DNA of 64,000 bases from Ignelater luminosus (lineage: Eukaryota > Arthropoda > Insecta > Coleoptera > Elateridae): positions 35,773 through 99,772 of the forward strand of contig VTPC01000016.1 of assembly GCA_011009095.1 (NCBI GenBank), written 5' to 3'. Shown here in pieces: positions 61,189 through 64,000 of the stretch (its first letter is position 1; each line of letters opens with the position of its first letter). A program made the translations under genes and the position numbers. The notes under the pieces were generated by a model. The model made no database searches. It was not told the origin of the DNA and saw only the letters and a list, made by a program, of their open reading frames with translations.

Positions 61189-62085
61189 TCAACGGTTGCT
61201 AAACGCGCCTAATGATTCGAATTTCTGGTAGATACAGTTTTTGAAAGATGAAGAAGTCCGACAGAACAAAGGCTCTGTGACTCTATATGAATACAAAACT
61301 GGAACTGTTAGATATCTACATTTATTTGAGAGTTTAAAAGATGCCGCAATGTATTCTTCTTCCATAGATGATAATGCGACACAGGTTTGCTTTTTTGAAT
61401 GCCAGGCGATTGGATTGCCAGCATGATAGCAGACAAAACCACTAACACTCTTCCTTGTAGCTCTGTCTCCGGCCCAATCTGCATCACACATGTCTTCTAG
61501 AACGGGATTGCCCTTGGTAAACGTAAGTCCAAAATTCTTGGTTGTATTTAAATAGCGAAGAATGCGTTTACCAGCTTTCCATGTCTCTTCAGTAGGAGTA
61601 TCTAAGTAGCGGCTTAGCAGTGATGTAGCAAATGCTATGTCTGGTCTTGTAGTCACAGATAAGTACATCAGACTACGTATTAGCTTTTTATAAGGAAAAT
61701 CTGTCTTTATCGGAGCATCTTTTGTACTAAAATTTGCTTCCATTGGAGTTGAAACGGTTTTGCAATTTTCCATTCTAAATTCCTTAAGCAATCGATTTAT
61801 CATATTAGACTGAGATAAAAATATTCCATCTAAAGTATGATCAATCTGCATACCAATAAACGATTTCGGTTCCCAAAGATTCTTTATTTTAAATACTTTT
61901 TGTAAATTATTTAGCAGTTCAATAACTTCACAATCATCCCCTATTATCATAGCATCGTCCGCAAACAAAACATTCTTTTTAAAATAGAGACAATAATCAT
62001 ACATTGAACGTTTGAATCCAAGCTTGTTCATTTCTTTTGAAAATTTTTCATTCCAGCACTTCGGAGAATTTCGGAGTCCATACAA
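61189..62085 (-). pseudogene. copia pol: RT catalytic part and truncated RNase H
   Basis: Starts YGLRNSPKCWNEKFSKEMNK, continues through the RT catalytic region as VLFADDAMIIGD (where YVDD is usual, and shortened in front by a small deletion), then SFIGMQID and TTRPDIAFATSLLSRY, and RNase H blocks CDADWAGDRATRKSVSGFVC and QTCVALSSMEEEYIAAS. RNase H normally continues for several tens of residues with a further acidic residue. Here it stops, and a different sequence, probably LTR, follows from about 61340 to the stop at 61189. The gene is non-functional. Confidence 0.88.
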
Positions 62086-62278
62086 TGAACGATCCAGTCT
62101 TAAAACTTTTGACTCACATACTTAACCCTTTGGTATTTTTATGTACACTTCAGTGTCTAGATCGCCATTTAAAAAAGCCGTTGGCAAGTCTACTTGTTTC
62201 AATTTCCAATCATGTTGGACTGCCGTTGAGATCAATAGTCTAACTGTAGGTATTCTGCATACAGGTGCATACAAAAAT

Positions 62279-64000
62279 TCATTCATTCGGAACCTGGAAC
62301 CCTCTTGCCACTAGTCTGGCTTTCTTCGAACCATCTTCTTTTATCTTAAATACCCAGCGAGTATCAATTGCTGTTTTGCCGAGAGGCAAATCTGAAGGAT
62401 TCCACGTACCTAACTTCTTATGAGAATCCAACTCATTTTGAATCGCTTCTCTCCATTCTTCTGATTTACAGGCCTCTTCATATGAATTTGGCACATCTTC
62501 TTCTGAGGCAGTGAGAAAACAATATGCTGTAAAAAATACGTAATCTTTAAGGTAACCAGGATGCTTTATTTCTCTTACTGGTGTCCCTTCTTCTTCACTT
62601 TCACTACTACTACTACTCTCATTATTTTCAATTTTTTCATTATTGTTTTCAACATTTTTTTCATTAACTTCCTGTTCTTTTTCCTTTCCTTTTGTAATTT
62701 CAGGAGGATCATAAATTGGAGGGACTAAAAAGCTTACTTCTGGCTCGTTTACCCGTTTTTCATTGGCTTTTTCTTTTGCATAGTATTCCATAACAGTTTC
62801 ATCAAACCTTACGTCTCGAGATCTAATAACTTTCTTCTCTCCCGGAAGCCATAGCCGATATCCACCTCCGCAGTACCCTACCATTACTGCACGAACTGCC
62901 CTGGGATTTAGTTTACTTTTCTTGGGGATGATCGTATGCCAGGCACGGCAACCAAACACTCGTAATTTGTTCAAATCATTTCTACCATTCCATAAATCTG
63001 AAGGAGTTTTCCTGCGATTTAAAGTTGAAGTGGGGGATCTGTTTAATTCATAGGCGGTGCACTTTAATGCTTTACCCCATAGATACTTCGGTATTCCTGA
63101 ATCAATGATTTTAGCACATAATTTGTCTAACAAAGTCCGGTTTAGGCGTTCAGCCTTGCCGTTCATCTGAGGGGAGTGGCTAATTGTATATTCTAACTGT
63201 ATACCATTCTTATCAGCAAAGTCTTGGAAATATTTACACACAAATTCCCCTCCATTGTCCATTCTCGCCCTCTTAGGAGTAATACCAAATTGTGTCTGCA
63301 TTGTACCAATGTATGAAATTAAGTTGTCAGCTGCTTCTGACTTATTCTTTAATAATTTAACTATTACAAAATGAGAATAGTCGTCCAAGATTACCTGGAA
63401 ATATCTTTCACCATATAAAGTTGAAGGAGTCACGGGATCGCTTATATCAGAGTGGATCAAGTCCCCTATGCACTGTGAACTCTTTTCTTGATTATAAAAA
63501 GGTAATCTGCAAGCTTTGCCTTCTATGCAGGAGGTACACACTTTTTCAGGATAGGGCAGACCCAATTGTACAAGTCCATTCTTCCCAAGATGACCAAGTC
63601 TCTTGTGCCACAGCTCGCCACTTTCTAATGTCACATTACAATAATTCCCGTTCCTAAAATTATCAACTTGAAGAATATACACTCCATTGAATTTTTTGCA
63701 GACTAATTTAAAACCTTGACCACATATAATAGCATCATTTTCTCTTATTACAACTTTCAAACCTTTAGAAGCAATTTTTGAAGCAGAAAGTAAATTGTGC
63801 TTAATATTTGGAACAATAAGAGCTTCTATTGTTAATATTTTACCCTGACAATTTACTATCAGGTCTCATTTTGAGGATGGAGTAATAACTTTTTCATCTG
63901 CCAAGTTAATATTTAGCTTGTTTTCTAGTTTAATTACATTTTTCATATATGGCAGTAATTCTTCTTTCAAAAAATGGTTACTTGCCCCTGAATCAAGAAC
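62279..64000 (-). pseudogene. copia pol: protease, integrase core, start of RT (partial)
   Basis: At the window edge the aspartic protease active site DSGAS is visible (codons near 63980-63994), followed by an in-frame TGA at 63866-63868 that interrupts an otherwise continuous frame. Then the GAG-pre-integrase zinc region (WHKRLGHLGKNGL, CTSCIEGKACRLPF), the integrase core with the first Asp in LIHSDIS, the second in ARMDNGGEF and the Glu in NGKAERLNRTL, a Ser/Glu-rich linker near 62.6 kb, and the RT start at DTRWVFKIKEDGSKKARLVA. The frame ends in QVPNE because of a tandem ATGA (GAATGAATGA) that shifts it; reading in the next frame continues with RT-like sequence containing LPTAFLNGDLDTEVYIKIPKG. 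Confidence 0.9.

Larger units (their letters stand above)
61163..64000 (-). mobile_element. copia-type LTR retrotransposon, 3' part, runs off the right edge
   Basis: On the minus strand the pol order is protease, integrase, reverse transcriptase, RNase H, which is the copia (Ty1) order. The 5' half (gag, 5' LTR) lies beyond position 64000. At the 3' side the pol frame breaks off near 61340 and passes into about 180 bp that look like LTR remnant, ending in TTCAACA at 61163. A CA-ending, TTCAACA-type terminus is typical of copia LTRs, so this is a plausible element end, but it could not be compared with the other LTR. The polyprotein is disrupted, so this copy is inactive. Confidence 0.85.

Overview
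The window is eukaryotic: AT-rich, intron-like DNA with few long reading frames and many transposon families. It looks like an insect, and I would guess a beetle. The anchor is the last coding exon of a serotonin receptor of the insect 5-HT1 class (31103-31723, +). The mariner, Tc1, Transib, copia and non-LTR (RTE-like) families present fit an insect. The beetle assignment is inference only.

Layout. From 1 to about 31.1 kb I see no other receptor exon, so much of this stretch may be intron or upstream flank of the 5-HT1 gene, whose TM1-TM5 exons are not visible here. It has been invaded by an irritans-type mariner (10266-11559), a non-LTR retrotransposon copy broken into two head-to-head parts (15.24-18.35 kb), a Mos1-like mauritiana mariner (19563-20848), a fragment of another non-LTR element (25.6-26.1 kb), a relic of a KRBA2-like integrase element fused to a non-LTR tail (26.7-27.5 kb), and an internally deleted mariner (28760-29685). 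A possible first exon of a small secreted protein, with a TATA box, lies at 25.12-25.49 kb.

Downstream of the receptor exon are its probable 3' UTR, a Tc1-like element (38273-39725) beside one copy of an ~80-bp dispersed repeat, a very AT-rich tract rich in trinucleotide repeats (about 40.5-43.4 kb), a 5'-truncated non-LTR element (44.47-46.70 kb), a KRBA2/Ginger-like cut-and-paste element with terminal inverted repeats and a short intron (47287-49570), a long unassigned stretch, a Transib (RAG1-core-like) transposon with 5-bp CGGCG target duplications (56753-59069), and the 3' part of a copia-type LTR retrotransposon running off the right edge on the minus strand (61.16-64.0 kb).

The most interesting items are the Transib element, whose ends, target duplication and RAG1-like catalytic and zinc residues can all be seen, and the KRBA2-like integrase element. 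The latter has abutting head-to-head termini and carries a fold-back insert made of 16-bp tandem repeats. Apart from the receptor exon, nearly all recognisable coding DNA is selfish and broken. The transposons do not work together with the receptor.
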